This document shows positions 6,687 through 13,388 of a DNA stretch of 25,831 bases, piece by piece. A program made the position numbers and the translations under genes. Source of the DNA: DATADD01 sp036258675 (lineage in GTDB: Bacteria; Actinomycetota; CADDZG01; WHSQ01); NCBI GenBank assembly GCA_036258675.1, contig DATADD010000073.1, positions 1-25,831 on the forward strand, written 5' to 3'. Positions within the stretch are counted from its first letter, which is position 1. Each line of letters opens with the position of its first letter. The notes under the pieces are model-generated. The model did no database searches. It had not been told where the DNA came from and worked only from the letters and a program-made list of their open reading frames with translations.

Positions 6687-7053
6687 CTGGTCCACCTGCC
6701 TGGGTCCGGGGAGTAGACAACGGTCACACCGATCTCCTCCCGCCTCGGCCGGATCCCACCAGCCTGGCGACCCCCGGCTCCTCTAGCTCCGCAGCGGAGT
6801 AACGGCGGGGCAGAACCGACCCGCTGGGAGGGGGGGAAGAAGGGCGCCGGTTCTGCTCACCCGCCACCTCCACGGTAGCAATCCGGCGGATTTACCTGCG
6901 CGCTGTGCTCCCAGGGGTCGGCCCGCCTCGATCACGGACAGGACTGCCGGCAGGGTCCATGAACCAGGCGATCGCCGGGGAAGACTCCCCTGGGGATTGG
7001 ACCCGGTCTCGGCGCGAGACTCAGCGCGGCAGTCCTTCAGGACTACTCCAACG
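6687..7053. other. Intergenic region ahead of the sulfotransferase gene
   Basis: No gene is supported. It contains the long-range inverted repeat listed separately at 6808-6858, and a small palindrome CTCCGC-AG-CGGAG near 6787-6799 that could help end transcription from the VOC gene. No clear promoter for the downstream pair could be picked out. Confidence 0.5.
6808..6858. repeat. Inverted repeat, 9 perfect pairs with a 29-base loop
   Basis: GCAGAACCG at 6810-6818 is the exact reverse complement of CGGTTCTGC at 6848-6856; one wobble and one further pair extend the stem outward to 6808 and 6858. The loop is G-rich, with GGGAGGGGGGG at about 6826-6836. No T-run follows on either strand, so it is not a standard intrinsic terminator. 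Confidence 0.45.
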
Positions 7054-7752
7054 ATGAGGCGAGAACTCTCCTATCTGATCTGCGGCATTCCCAGAAGCGG
7101 TACATCTCTGCTGGCTGGCCTGCTCGCCGGCACCGGAGTGGCAGGCCGCCCGGAGGAGTATTTCTGGCGCGACAACGAGCCGGACTGGGCAACCGCAGAC
7201 TACGGCCGCTATGTCAAGGAGAGCATTCAAGCAGGCACGACCGAGAATGGAGTCTTCGGCGCGCGCGTCATGTGGGGGTACTTCGGCGAGCTCCTTTCAA
7301 AGCTCCGTGGAGCCCGTTCCCGAGCAGACGACGTCTCGGACGTCGACCTGCTCGAGCATTCGTTTCGCCATCCACGTTTCGTTTGGATCTGGCGTGAGGA
7401 TGCCGTAGCACAAGCTGTATCGTTCGCGAAAGCCATCCAGACAGGTCAGTGGTCGCATGACTCACAGCGTCGAGGCAAGGACGAGCCGCGCTTCGACTTC
7501 ACACAGATCGATCACCTGGTGAAGGAGGTCCTGGCCCACAGGGCGGCCTGGGAAGGATGGTTCTCTTCCAATGGCCTCGACCCGTTCCGTGTCACCTATG
7601 AGGAACTCGTGAACGACAAGGTTGGCGTGACCAAGGACGTCCTTGCGTTCCTGGGGATAACGCTCCCGAGAGGAGCCACTATCACCGAGAGGACCCGGAG
7701 ACAGGCCGATGAGCTCAACTCGAGATGGATAGACCTGTACCGGGCGACCTGA
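7054..7752 (+). CDS. Stf0-type sulfotransferase
   Basis: A 232-residue protein. The PAPS-binding loop is at the N-terminus: LICGIPRSGTSLLAGLL (residues 8-24), followed by GRPEEYF, the segment that follows it in trehalose sulfotransferase Stf0. The second nucleotide-binding region is in RFVWIWREDAVAQAVSFAKA followed by QTGQW, characteristic of Stf0 relatives. YEELVNDK and VLAFLGITLP close the domain. The frame is open from a TTG at 6997, but the ATG at 7054 places the PAPS loop at the expected distance from the N-terminus. The enzyme should move sulfate from PAPS to a hydroxyl, possibly on a sugar or glycolipid; the acceptor is unknown. Its 3' end overlaps the next gene by 28 bases. Confidence 0.85.
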   Translation: MRRELSYLICGIPRSGTSLLAGLLAGTGVAGRPEEYFWRDNEPDWATADYGRYVKESIQAGTTENGVFGARVMWGYFGELLSKLRGARSRADDVSDVDLLEHSFRHPRFVWIWREDAVAQAVSFAKAIQTGQWSHDSQRRGKDEPRFDFTQIDHLVKEVLAHRAAWEGWFSSNGLDPFRVTYEELVNDKVGVTKDVLAFLGITLPRGATITERTRRQADELNSRWIDLYRAT

Positions 7753-8531
7753 CCCCCCTCCACGGCCCGCCGCTCGACCGGCGGGCGGGAGCCTATGCAC
7801 GGGCGGTCGCGGCGAAGCTGACGGGAGTGTTGGCCGATGACCTTGCGGCCGTCTATCTCATCGGATCGCTCGCTCTCGGGGACTACGTTCCGGGGCGCAG
7901 CGACATCGACATCCTCGCCGTGTCCGCGGACGGATCGCTCCAGCACAGCAAGGAAGTGATCGTCGAAGAGCTGTCCCACCCCAGACTCGCCTGTCCCGCG
8001 CGCGGCCTCGAGTTCGTGATGTACACGAAGACATCGGCGGCGACCGTCACGAGGACGCCTCGCTTCGCGCTCAACCTCAACACGGGCCCGGGGATGGACG
8101 AGCACGTCTCCTTCGACCCTGCATCTGAGCCGTCTCACTGGTTCATCCTCGACATCGCGCTCGCGCGAAGGAAGGCCATCGCCCTCGTGGGTCCGCCGGC
8201 CGCGGACCTGTTCGCGCCCGTCCCCGAGGACTGGATGCTGCGCGCTCTCATCGAGTCGCTCGAGTGGCACGCGCGACACGAGACCCTCGCCCACTACAGC
8301 GTGCTGAACGCGTGCAGGTCCTGGCGCCTCGCCGAGGAGGGGGTCTTCGACTCGAAGGCCGGAGCCGCCGCATGGGCCCGCCCTCGCATGCAAGACGCCA
8401 CGATCCTCGATTCGGCCCTCGCGATCAGAGAGGGCATGACCAGGCCGGACCTAGATGAACAGGATGTCAGAGCGTTCCTGTGGCACGTTCGAGCCCGCGT
8501 CCTCGATATCCGCGCTCGGCGGAACCGCTAG
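7725..8531 (+). CDS. AadA-like nucleotidyltransferase (aminoglycoside adenylyltransferase family)
   Basis: A 268-residue protein. The nucleotidyltransferase signature is complete: IGSLALGDYVPGRSDIDIL (residues 46-64), with Asp60 and Asp62 as metal ligands, then LEFVMYTK on the next strand. The C-terminal half is helical (WHARHETLAHYSVLNACRSW) as in the DUF4111 domain of AadA (ANT(3'')). Length fits that family (about 260). The expected activity is transfer of AMP from ATP to a hydroxyl of an aminoglycoside or similar molecule. A resistance role is not established: chromosomal relatives are common in soil actinobacteria. The start lies inside the sulfotransferase gene in another frame, implying coupled translation. 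Confidence 0.8.
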   Translation: MDRPVPGDLTPLHGPPLDRRAGAYARAVAAKLTGVLADDLAAVYLIGSLALGDYVPGRSDIDILAVSADGSLQHSKEVIVEELSHPRLACPARGLEFVMYTKTSAATVTRTPRFALNLNTGPGMDEHVSFDPASEPSHWFILDIALARRKAIALVGPPAADLFAPVPEDWMLRALIESLEWHARHETLAHYSVLNACRSWRLAEEGVFDSKAGAAAWARPRMQDATILDSALAIREGMTRPDLDEQDVRAFLWHVRARVLDIRARRNR

Positions 8532-8584
8532 GCGCACCAGGCCGTTTTGGGACCGCCCGGCGGAACGTGTACAGACCATCGTCG

Positions 8585-9232
8585 TCATCTCACCGTCCCG
8601 GCCCGCGCGGTGACGGACGACTCGAGGTGGCTCCACGCGCGCATCCCGTGACGGTAGTGGATGGCGCCCGCGAGAACGAAGCCACACGCCGCGGCCGCCA
8701 CCGAGAGCCACAGCCCGCCGCCGAGAACGCTCGTGACCACGCCGACGAGGACGCCCGTGAGAAAGCTGTTGACCACGGCCGCCACCCACGCGTTCGTGAG
8801 GAACGGCTGCCATCGGCTATGCGAGTGCACGAGGGCTTGGCGCATCACCGCCTCGACGTCGTCGCCCTCTGGCGGCGCCATCAGGAAGTCGCCGAGGTCG
8901 ACCCCCGGCCGGAAGTAGAAGCGACGGAGCCTGTTGATGCGCATCGCGTAACCGACATCCTCGATCGCCAACTGCAGCGTCCGCTCGAAGGTGGCGATGC
9001 CGACGAGGGCCAGGGGGAGCAGCAGCACGAGCCCGAACACTCTGAAGAAGCTGTCGACCCCCGTGATCTGGCCGACGAAGGCGAGCGCGATCAAAGAGCT
9101 GGAGACCGTTCCCAGATACGCCGCCGTCCTCCCGTTCGCCTGGTTGACCGCGGCGGCCCGGGCGGTCTGAAGCGTGAAATGCTCCGTTGTGACGATCGTG
9201 GCGAGCAACCCCTCGTCCCGCCTCTCCGACAT
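8585..9232 (-). CDS. Membrane protein of unknown function, about four membrane segments
   Basis: A 215-residue protein starting MSERRDEGLLATI with GGAGGGAGG ahead of the ATG at 9232. The reading frame extends upstream, but that part is not protein-like. Hydrophobic segments lie near 42-60 (YLGTVSSSLIALAFVG), 68-90 (VFGLVLLLPLALVGIATF), and a pair near 148-195 (AAVVNSFLTGVLVGVVTSVL and SVAAAACGFVLAGAI). A polar cytoplasmic loop between the second and third contains RINRLRRFYFRPG. I do not recognise the family. It is transcribed away from the propeller gene at 9415, sharing a 182-base intergenic region; a functional tie to that gene is only positional. Confidence 0.75.
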   Translation of the reverse strand: MSERRDEGLLATIVTTEHFTLQTARAAAVNQANGRTAAYLGTVSSSLIALAFVGQITGVDSFFRVFGLVLLLPLALVGIATFERTLQLAIEDVGYAMRINRLRRFYFRPGVDLGDFLMAPPEGDDVEAVMRQALVHSHSRWQPFLTNAWVAAVVNSFLTGVLVGVVTSVLGGGLWLSVAAAACGFVLAGAIHYRHGMRAWSHLESSVTARAGTVR

Positions 9233-9414
9233 CGGCGTTCCTCCCTCCAGCCGCGACACGGACGGTCCAGTATCCAGGCGTCTGTCCCCTCTCTCTCGGC
9301 GTCCGAGGAGCCGATCGGCCGGCAGGTGCGGCGATGAGTTCCACCGCCGGGAGGCGTCGTAACGTGAGGGAGCACCGGACAGAGCGGCCCGCGGCAGGCC
9401 GGAGAGGAGCGCGG

Positions 9415-10530
9415 ATGAACGGCACACGGGTACTGGTCGGGACGCGCAAGGGCGCCTTCGTCCTGTCCTCGGACGAGGAGCGCCGGTCGTGGGACGTCAG
9501 CGGCCCGCACTTCGCGGGCTGGGAGGTGTTCCACGTCGCGGCGTCCCCCGCCGAGCCCGACCGCCTCTTCGCATCCCAGTCCAGCGGCTGGTCGGGCCAG
9601 GTCATCCAGCGCTCGGACGACGGCGGCAAGACGTGGACCCCCGTGGGCAACGAGTTCCGCTACGACGGCGATGCCGGCACCCACCAGTGGTACGACGGAA
9701 CCCCGCACCCGTGGGAGTTCGCGCGCGTGTGGCACCTCGAGCCGTCGCCCACCGACCCCGACACCGTCTACGCCGGGGTCGAGGACGCCGCCCTGTTCCG
9801 CTCCGTCGACGGAGGAGGCACGTGGGAAGAGCTCGCCGGGCTGCGAGGCCACGGCTCCGGAGCGGCGTGGCAACCCGGCGCGGGCGGGCTCTGCCTCCAC
9901 ACGATCATCCTGGACCCGAGCGACCCCGAGCGCATCTTCGTCGCGATCTCGGCTGCGGGAGTGTTCCGCAGCGACGACTCCGGCAAGACGTGGCGGGCGA
10001 CCAACCGCGGCCTTCGGTCGGCGCAGATCCCCGACGAGGACGCCGAGGTCGGCCACTGCGTCCACCGTCTCGCCATGCATCCGTCGAACCCGCGTGTGCT
10101 CTTCATGCAGAAGCATTGGGACGTCATGCGCAGCGACGACGCGGCAGAGACATGGCGCGAGATCAGCGGCAACCTCCCCACCGACTTCGGGTTCCCGATC
10201 GCGGTCCACGCGCACGAGCCGGAGACGGTCTACGTCGTTCCGATCAAGAGCGACCTCGAGCACTACCCTCCCGAGGGCAAGCTGCGCGTGTACCGCAGCC
10301 GCACCGGAGGCAACGAGTGGGAGCCCCTCACGAACGGCCTTCCCCAGAGCGATTGCTACGTCAACGTGCTGCGCGACGCGATGGCCGTCGACGCGCACGA
10401 GCCGTGCGGCGTCTACTTCGGAACCACGGGGGGCCAGGTGTACGCGTCGAGGGACGCCGGAGACAGCTGGAACCCCATCGTCAGGGACCTGCCGTCCGTG
10501 CTCTCCGTCGAGGTCCAGACGCTGCCGTGA
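9415..10530 (+). CDS. Six-Asp-box beta-propeller protein (BNR/WD40/YVTN-like)
   Basis: A 371-residue protein starting MNGTRVLVGTRKGAFVL, with GGAGAGGAG upstream of the ATG at 9415; the in-frame extension to 9334 is not protein-like. Six Asp-box repeats are visible in order: RSDDGGKTW, RSVDGGGTW, RSDDSGKTW, RSDDAAETW, RSRTGGNEW and ASRDAGDSW, the last two degenerate. This predicts a six- or seven-bladed propeller. No signal peptide is present, so it is probably cytoplasmic. Databases usually call such proteins exo-alpha-sialidase; the fold supports that name but not the activity. The stop TGA overlaps the GTG start of a MoaD-like gene (GTGA), a strong sign that the two products are made together. 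Confidence 0.88.
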   Translation: MNGTRVLVGTRKGAFVLSSDEERRSWDVSGPHFAGWEVFHVAASPAEPDRLFASQSSGWSGQVIQRSDDGGKTWTPVGNEFRYDGDAGTHQWYDGTPHPWEFARVWHLEPSPTDPDTVYAGVEDAALFRSVDGGGTWEELAGLRGHGSGAAWQPGAGGLCLHTIILDPSDPERIFVAISAAGVFRSDDSGKTWRATNRGLRSAQIPDEDAEVGHCVHRLAMHPSNPRVLFMQKHWDVMRSDDAAETWREISGNLPTDFGFPIAVHAHEPETVYVVPIKSDLEHYPPEGKLRVYRSRTGGNEWEPLTNGLPQSDCYVNVLRDAMAVDAHEPCGVYFGTTGGQVYASRDAGDSWNPIVRDLPSVLSVEVQTLP

Positions 10531-10823
10531 TCCGCGTCGAGCTGCCGGCGCACCTGCGGATCCTCGCCGACGTGGACGGCGAGGTGGAGCTGGACGTGGA
10601 GGGCAGAGCGACCCAGCGCCTCCTGCTCGACGAGCTCGAGGCCCGCTACCCGATGCTGCGCGGGACCATCCGCGACCACTCGACACAGCGACGCCGGGCC
10701 TTCTTGAGGTTCTTCGCGTGCGGCGAAGACCTCTCCCACGAGCCGCCCGACGCCCCCCTGCCCGACGCGGTCGCGGCGGGCGAGGAGCCCTTCAGGGTGG
10801 TGGGCGCGATGGCGGGGGGTTAG
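10527..10823 (+). CDS. MoaD/ThiS-like ubiquitin-fold protein ending in Gly-Gly
   Basis: A 98-residue protein with GTG start overlapping the propeller stop. The beta-grasp pattern is clear: IRVELPAHLRILADV, then LLLDELEARYPMLRGTIRD, then RRRAFLRFFACGEDLSHEPP, and a final strand PFRVVGAMAGG. The last two residues are Gly-Gly, the tail that is adenylated and thiocarboxylated in MoaD, ThiS and related sulfur carriers. Known roles of the family include molybdopterin, thiamine and cysteine synthesis and protein tagging. No E1-like (MoeB/ThiF) enzyme, MoaE or ThiG is in the window, so its pathway is unknown. The gene is too tightly joined to the propeller gene for independent translation to be likely. 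Confidence 0.8.
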   Translation: MIRVELPAHLRILADVDGEVELDVEGRATQRLLLDELEARYPMLRGTIRDHSTQRRRAFLRFFACGEDLSHEPPDAPLPDAVAAGEEPFRVVGAMAGG

Positions 10824-10840
10824 GCCCGCCCCCAGCGCCG

Positions 10841-11209
10841 CTACGCCGTGGCGGGGCGGCGCACCCGCGTCCGCCACAAGGCCGCGCCCGCGGCGCCCGC
10901 CAGGGCGACGGCGCCCCCCAGGTAGGCGCCTCGGTTGCGAACGACGTGGCCGCGCATGCCCCCCGTGCGCCAGACGAACCTGTCGGCGAGCCCGGCGCGC
11001 CGCGGGATCCGCGTCAGGTTTCGGTACAGGTACGGCGGCGGCTGCGCGCGCACCGTCCTGAGCTGGGCGAGCGAGCCGAGAAGGACCTCGTACCGCGTCA
11101 GCTCCTCGCTGCAGTCCTCGCACTCGGCGAGGTGACGGCGCATGCCGAGTGAGGTGTCCCCCTCCCCCCCATGCGCGGCAAGCCTCTCCCTCACTTCGTC
11201 GCAGTTCAT
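10841..11209 (-). CDS. Zinc-binding anti-sigma factor (ZAS/zf-HC2) with one membrane segment
   Basis: A 122-residue protein. The anti-sigma zinc motif HxxxCxxC appears as RRHLAECEDCSEEL (His26, Cys30, Cys33) after MNCDEVRERLAAH. A membrane segment lies near 95-111 (AYLGGAVALAGAAGAAL), with a very short outer tail. Its ATG overlaps the stop of the sigma gene (ATGA), the usual arrangement of a sigma/anti-sigma pair. It should bind the sigma factor at the inner face of the membrane and release it on an envelope or redox signal. The outside part is only about ten residues, so sensing is more likely through the zinc site, through proteolysis or by a partner than through an outer domain. Confidence 0.85.
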   Translation of the reverse strand: MNCDEVRERLAAHGGEGDTSLGMRRHLAECEDCSEELTRYEVLLGSLAQLRTVRAQPPPYLYRNLTRIPRRAGLADRFVWRTGGMRGHVVRNRGAYLGGAVALAGAAGAALWRTRVRRPATA

Positions 11210-11820
11210 CCCCGTTCACTCACCTTGTGCTGCGCCTCGGACCACACCATCTCCCTGAGCCTCTTGCGGCCTCGATGAACGCGCACCTTGGCCGCCGTCT
11301 CGCTGATGCCGAGGTGCCGCGCTAGCTCGTCGATCGAGAACCCGTAGACGTCGCGCAGCACAACCGCGTCGCGGTAGAGCGCCGGCAACGATCCGATGGC
11401 TCGCTCGAGCTCGTGCAGGTCGAGGCGGGCGTGCGCGCTCTCCTCGGTCGAGGCCGTCGAGGGGATGTGCACGAGCATCTCCTCGTCGGCTCCCGTCTCG
11501 TGCCGCCACCGCCTCTGCCGGCTGCGACGAGTGGTGATGGCCGCGTTGGTCGCGACGCGGTACATCCACGTCGTGAACCGAGCGTCGCCCCGGAAGCCTC
11601 GCAATCCGCGCCACGCCTTGACGTACGCCTCCTGCGCCGCCTCCGCGGCGTCGTCCGGATCCCGCAAGATCCTGAGACACAGCGAGTAGACCTCCCGATA
11701 GGTGAGGTCGACGAGCTCCGCCCACGCTTGCTCATCGCCCATGCGGCAGCGGTCGAGCAGGACCTCTGGCACGAGCTCCTCGACGCCTTGCTCCCGGTCG
11801 CTCCCTCTGAGACGCCCCAC
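11206..11820 (-). CDS. ECF RNA polymerase sigma factor
   Basis: A 204-residue sigma-70 family protein. Region 2 is complete (YREVYSLCLRILRDPDDAAE, AAQEAYVKAWRGLRGFRGDA and FTTWMYRVATNAAITTRRSR); an acidic linker precedes region 4 (AIGSLPALYRDAVVLRDVYG, then FSIDELARHLGISETAAKVR). The group resembles SigW/RpoE-type factors. The longest start is GTG 11820, which has no ribosome binding site; GTG 11772 (giving VPEVLLDRC) lies next to GAGGAG and is a real alternative. GGTAACC at 11830-11836 and CGTCTCA at 11808-11814 (minus strand, 15 bases apart) resemble an ECF-type promoter; if used, the later start would apply. Partner of the overlapping anti-sigma gene downstream. Confidence 0.88.
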   Translation of the reverse strand: MGRLRGSDREQGVEELVPEVLLDRCRMGDEQAWAELVDLTYREVYSLCLRILRDPDDAAEAAQEAYVKAWRGLRGFRGDARFTTWMYRVATNAAITTRRSRQRRWRHETGADEEMLVHIPSTASTEESAHARLDLHELERAIGSLPALYRDAVVLRDVYGFSIDELARHLGISETAAKVRVHRGRKRLREMVWSEAQHKVSERG

Positions 11821-11834
11821 GGGAAGAGAGGTTA

Positions 11835-11852
11835 CCGGGGGCGCGCCCCGGG
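11835..11852 (-). terminator. GC-rich hairpin between receiver gene and sigma gene
   Basis: A stem of GGGG/CCCC around a CGCG centre, continued by CC/GG past one G:G mismatch, in the 37-base gap after the receiver gene stop. No T-run follows on the minus strand (TAACCTCTCTT only), so it may be a weak terminator, an attenuator or just GC-rich spacer. Confidence 0.25.
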
Positions 11853-11857
11853 AGGGC

Positions 11858-12313
11858 TCAGCGCTGGGACTGGAAGATGGACTCCAGGCGGGAGAGCAGC
11901 TGGGCGCGATCGAGCTCGCCCTGGCGGCGCGCCTTGAGCTGGTCCCGGCTCATGGCGAGGAGCTCGTCGACCTTCTGCACGAAGACGTCGTTCTCGAACG
12001 GCTTGGTGAGGTACTGGTCGGCGCCCAGCTTGTAGCCTCGCAGCCAGTCGGCCTCGGCCGTGCGCGCGGTCAGCAGCAGCACCTTGGTCGACTCGCGCTG
12101 GCCGGACGACCTGAGCTCCTTGAGCACCATGAACCCGTCCTTCTTGGGCATCATGACGTCGAGCACGCAGAGGTCCGGGGACTGCTTGTTGATGAGCTCG
12201 AGGGCCTTCTCGCCGTCCCCCGCGGAAGAGACGTTGTGCCCCTCCTGCTCGAGGATCACCGTCAGCAGCCGCCTGATGTCGGGGTCGTCGTCGATCACGA
12301 GGATGTCGGCCAT
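11858..12313 (-). CDS. Stand-alone response regulator receiver protein (first of two by map position)
   Basis: A 151-residue CheY-like protein. The receiver domain fills residues 1-120: acidic pair Asp8-Asp9 in ILVIDDDPD, phosphoacceptor Asp52 in CVLDVMMPKKDG, switch Thr82 in VLLLTARTAEAD and Lys104 in YLTKPFEND. About 30 residues of charged helix follow (MSRDQLKARRQGELDRAQLL) without a DNA-binding or enzymatic domain. It should therefore signal through protein contacts. The ATG is preceded by GGAG. It lies 35 bases downstream of a paralogue of the same layout and upstream of an ECF sigma gene; no histidine kinase is in the window. Confidence 0.88.
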   Translation of the reverse strand: MADILVIDDDPDIRRLLTVILEQEGHNVSSAGDGEKALELINKQSPDLCVLDVMMPKKDGFMVLKELRSSGQRESTKVLLLTARTAEADWLRGYKLGADQYLTKPFENDVFVQKVDELLAMSRDQLKARRQGELDRAQLLSRLESIFQSQR

Positions 12314-12348
12314 GTCCTAGCTCCGTGTCTTGTGCGCCCTCTGGACGG

Positions 12349-12780
12349 CTACGAGTCGCCCGCCGCCTGAAGAGCGGCCACCCGCCGCGCCCGGTGCGAC
12401 GCCAGCTCGTCCGCCGGCACGGACAGCAGCTCCTCGACCTTCGAGGCCAGCTCCTCCGGATCGAACGGCTTGCGCATGAACTCGTCCGCTCCCGCCTCGA
12501 GAGCCCTCTTGCGATCGTTGTCGGACGCGCGCGCGGTCAGCACGATCGTGCGGGTCGTGTCCCTGAGGCCCCAACTCTGCATCTGCTGCAGCACCTCGAA
12601 GCCGTCGTAGCCGGGCATCATGATGTCGAGCACCAACACGTCGGGGGGCTCGTTGAGCAGCGCCTCCAAGGCCGCCTCCCCGTCCTTGAGCGTCGTCACG
12701 TCGTGGCCGCCGTCCATCAGCGAGTAGATGATCACGTGGCGGACGTCGGCGTTGTCGTCCACGACGAAGACTCGAGCCAT
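12349..12780 (-). CDS. Stand-alone response regulator receiver protein (paralogue of its neighbour)
   Basis: A 143-residue CheY-like protein with all receiver residues: Asp8-Asp9 in VFVVDDNAD, Asp52 in LVLDIMMPGYDG, Thr82 in TIVLTARASDND and Lys104 in FMRKPFDPEE. A short C-terminal helix (ELASHRARRVAALQAA) replaces an output domain, exactly as in the next gene, and the key residues fall at the same numbers in both; the two probably arose by duplication and then diverged. AAGGAG lies eight bases before the ATG. It is the first gene of the leftward signalling cluster and is divergent from the fur-like gene across 142 bases. Confidence 0.88.
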   Translation of the reverse strand: MARVFVVDDNADVRHVIIYSLMDGGHDVTTLKDGEAALEALLNEPPDVLVLDIMMPGYDGFEVLQQMQSWGLRDTTRTIVLTARASDNDRKRALEAGADEFMRKPFDPEELASKVEELLSVPADELASHRARRVAALQAAGDS

Positions 12781-12922
12781 GCGCGCCGCTCCTTAGCCTC
12801 GGTCTTCGGGCCTGTTCCCGGTGGCTTGCGTTCTTCCTCTCTATCGGCGGGGGTGCCCCGGGCTTGAGCCGGGCGCGACCGGGCAGCCCCCCGGGGATCC
12901 GCCCCCTACTCTTGGACCCGCC

Positions 12923-13384
12923 ATGACCGCCTCTGCCCCCGACCGAGGGTCCGCCGACACGGAGCGTGTGCTCGAACGGCTCCGGGTGCAGGGTCATCGC
13001 ATGACGCCCCAGCGAAGGGCGATCGTCGCCGAGGTCATCGCCACGAGGGGTCACATCTCGCCTCAGGCGATCGCCGCGCGGGTGCAGGACAGGGTCCCCG
13101 GAGTCAACGCCTCGACCGTCTACCGCACGCTCGACCTGCTCGAGGAGCTCGGCGTCGTCTCCCACGCTCACACCGAACGGGGGGCCGAGTACCACCGGTC
13201 CGAGCACCGCGACCACCTTCACCTCGTGTGCGCCGGATGCGGGCGGCAGGAGTCGAGGCCTGCGGAAGACGTCGAGGAGGCGCGCCGGGGATTCGCGCGC
13301 GGGACCGGGTTCATGCCCGACTTCACCCACTTCGCGATCTCGGGGCTGTGCCAGGCGTGCCGGGGAGAGGACCGGGACGGCTGA
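12923..13384 (+). CDS. Fur-family metal-responsive transcriptional regulator
   Basis: A 153-residue protein with the Fur layout. The winged helix covers about residues 12-85 (RMTPQRRAIVAEVIA and NASTVYRTLDLLEELGVV, the DNA-reading helix). The dimerisation part has HRDHLHLVCAGCG (His96, His98, His100, Cys103, Cys106), His136 and a second CxxC (Cys143, Cys146); the two CxxC pairs form the structural zinc site. Whether it senses iron, zinc or peroxide cannot be told. The upstream in-frame extension is not protein-like. There is no ribosome binding site; TACTCT at 12907-12912 fits a -10 element and would give a transcript with almost no leader. Its stop is four bases from the stop of the convergent permease gene. 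Confidence 0.88.
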   Translation: MTASAPDRGSADTERVLERLRVQGHRMTPQRRAIVAEVIATRGHISPQAIAARVQDRVPGVNASTVYRTLDLLEELGVVSHAHTERGAEYHRSEHRDHLHLVCAGCGRQESRPAEDVEEARRGFARGTGFMPDFTHFAISGLCQACRGEDRDG

Positions 13385-13388
13385 CGCG

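Noticed and set aside
7725..8531. Calling the AadA-like gene an acquired antibiotic-resistance gene
   Set aside because: Base composition matches its neighbours, and no integron, attachment site or mobile element is next to it. A native chromosomal role is at least as likely.
9671..11152. A 493-residue plus-strand open frame and other very long frames over known genes
   Set aside because: High GC content keeps alternative frames free of stops. The composition (runs of Arg, Ser, Ala, Pro) is that of shadow frames.
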